Shown one piece after another: positions 61,218 to 64,000 of a stretch of 64,000 nt of DNA (its first letter is position 1; every line of letters starts with the position of its first letter). The stretch is from Bradyrhizobium manausense (lineage in GTDB: Bacteria; Pseudomonadota; Alphaproteobacteria; Rhizobiales; Xanthobacteraceae). The stretch covers positions 744,001 through 808,000 of the forward strand of contig NZ_JAFCJI010000001.1 of assembly GCF_018131105.1 (NCBI RefSeq), given 5' to 3'. The position numbers were made by a program, and so were the translations under genes. Under the pieces are notes generated by a model that ran no database searches, was not told the DNA's origin, and worked only from the letters and a program-made list of their open reading frames with translations.

Positions 61218-62036
61218 CTATTGCGGCTCCTCAGCGTCGCCCTTGGGCCGTGTGCCGCCGAAGATGCGGACGCCCTCCGGCGTGAGATAGGGCTTCAACG
61301 TCTCCCACGGAACGAACGCGACATATTGGCCTTCGGCGTAGGGACCGACGGCATAGGGCGGGTAGTGGAAGGTAAGGCCGGAACTCTTGCCGGTCTCGGT
61401 CGACGGTGCGAGCGTCACCGCGCCGATCTTGAGCAGGTTCGGCTCAACGCCCTTGAACCACTCATTGGTGGCGGTCTCGCTGCTGTCGCGCTTCTTCTTC
61501 TCGCTTTTCAGCGATGCGATGATGGCCTTCACCATCGCCTTCATGGTCGGGCCGTTGTCGGCGGTCTCGGCGAAGAACGGCCGGATCGAGACCCGCTTGT
61601 TCTCGAACTTGTCCCACAACACCGTGTTCACGTCCGAATTGGGATGCGCGCCATGGGTGTCCATGTAGTCGTCGCGCAGCACGCTGACATAGCGGTCGGC
61701 AACGATGGAGCGGATCGAATATTTGCGCTCGAAATCCCAGCCGCCGTCCTTGAAGAATTGCGGATCCTCTTTGCGGGCGGCAGCCGCGTCGGTTGCGTTC
61801 TTGTCGAGCCACTTCTTGCCCTCGGCGATGCAATCCGCGGCGAGCGCCGCGTCGGCCTTGATCTTGTCGTCGAGGAAGACGCGGGCCTCGATGTTTCTGT
61901 TCTTGATGAGTGCATCGGGTTTGGGATCGGCGGCGAGGGAGGGGGAGACGAGGGCGACCGTCGCGACAGCGGACAGAATAGCAAGCCATCCGGCCGGCAC
62001 ATTTGCACGATGATATGTCACTTCAATATCCATCAA
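61218..62036 (-). CDS. Exported DUF3298-like protein
   Basis: The 272-residue product has a signal peptide (about residues 15-36, ending SLAAD) and a mature region with CIAEGKKWLDKNATDA. The C-terminal stretch GLTFHYPPYAVGPYAEGQYVAFVPWETLKPYLTPEG is the core of DUF3298, a domain found in RsiV-type anti-sigma factors and other surface proteins. RsiV binds lysozyme through this domain; here no membrane anchor or sigma-binding part is present, so it may be a free periplasmic relative. Charged helices (KSEKKKRDS) lie in the middle. Function is unknown. Confidence 0.75.
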   Translation of the reverse strand: MMDIEVTYHRANVPAGWLAILSAVATVALVSPSLAADPKPDALIKNRNIEARVFLDDKIKADAALAADCIAEGKKWLDKNATDAAAARKEDPQFFKDGGWDFERKYSIRSIVADRYVSVLRDDYMDTHGAHPNSDVNTVLWDKFENKRVSIRPFFAETADNGPTMKAMVKAIIASLKSEKKKRDSSETATNEWFKGVEPNLLKIGAVTLAPSTETGKSSGLTFHYPPYAVGPYAEGQYVAFVPWETLKPYLTPEGVRIFGGTRPKGDAEEPQ

Positions 62037-62195
62037 TTCTGCATCCGACCGCCGTCGCGGCGCTCGGATGTCTGCATGAGCGTAATGACCGCAGGATGAA
62101 CCGGCGCAGAACGTGCGGCGCGAACACTGGGACGTGATGATTGGTCGCGGCAGCGCGCCCGCGGGTTTGATGCCGGCGGCCGAACGGCGGCGGAA

Positions 62196-64000
<1,805 letters not shown>

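Overview
The window looks like a chromosomal segment of a Bradyrhizobium-type alphaproteobacterium. The DNA is GC-rich with strongly GC-biased third codon positions. The hopanoid genes occur in a rhizobial order, a LexA box of the alphaproteobacterial direct-repeat type precedes imuA-imuB-dnaE2, and dispersed palindromic repeats of the kind common in Bradyrhizobium intergenic DNA are present. No tRNA, rRNA, CRISPR array, transposase or prophage was seen; this reads as core chromosome rather than an island.

Region by region. 1-4.8 kb: the 3' end of an unidentified gene, eutC, an MMPL-type RND exporter and two small exported proteins. 4.9-17.5 kb: the hopanoid locus. The operon hpnC-hpnD-hpnE-shc-hpnG makes squalene, cyclises it to hopene and processes the adenosylhopane side chain. 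Convergent hpnH attaches the adenosyl group, hpnN exports hopanoids and hpnO makes the amino side chain. A decayed ispH lies immediately upstream of hpnH. 17.5-20.4 kb: an operon of TAT-exported metallophosphoesterase, cupredoxin, ECF sigma factor and zinc-finger anti-sigma factor. 20.4-26 kb: alpha/beta hydrolase with GMC oxidoreductase, an M20 amidohydrolase and a Pit phosphate transporter. 26-34.7 kb: a DNA-damage region in which a radical SAM/UdgX-fusion operon is divergent from imuA-imuB-dnaE2 across one LexA box.

34.7-47.8 kb: metabolic and transport genes, namely an SDR, a CoA-transferase with an unusual domain order, a CzcBA-like RND pair, an amidohydrolase, a P-loop kinase-like protein without the Walker A lysine, a TolC-like channel, an acetyl-CoA hydrolase/transferase and an enoyl-CoA hydratase. 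47.9-52.4 kb: an exported Ala/Lys-rich protein, a SigF/NrsF-type sigma/anti-sigma pair with a matching promoter, a DUF2336 protein and a membrane diguanylate cyclase. 52.8-55.8 kb: an operon of ECF sigma factor, anti-sigma factor and subtilisin-like protease. 56-58.3 kb: a convergent pair of conserved proteins, one a TAT-exported beta-helix. 58.4-64 kb: pyroglutamyl peptidase, MeaB, a tricarboxylate-binding protein, a DUF3298-like exported protein and methylmalonyl-CoA mutase, which runs off the window.

Three sigma/anti-sigma pairs, each tied to envelope proteins, make envelope stress sensing a theme of the segment. The best candidates for something new are: (1) the sigma/anti-sigma/subtilase operon, in which the anti-sigma factor's periplasmic domain looks like a subtilase propeptide; (2) the UdgX-fusion/radical SAM pair sharing a LexA box with the mutasome; and (3) the apparently permuted CoA-transferase. 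All similarity statements come from reading motifs by eye, without database searches.
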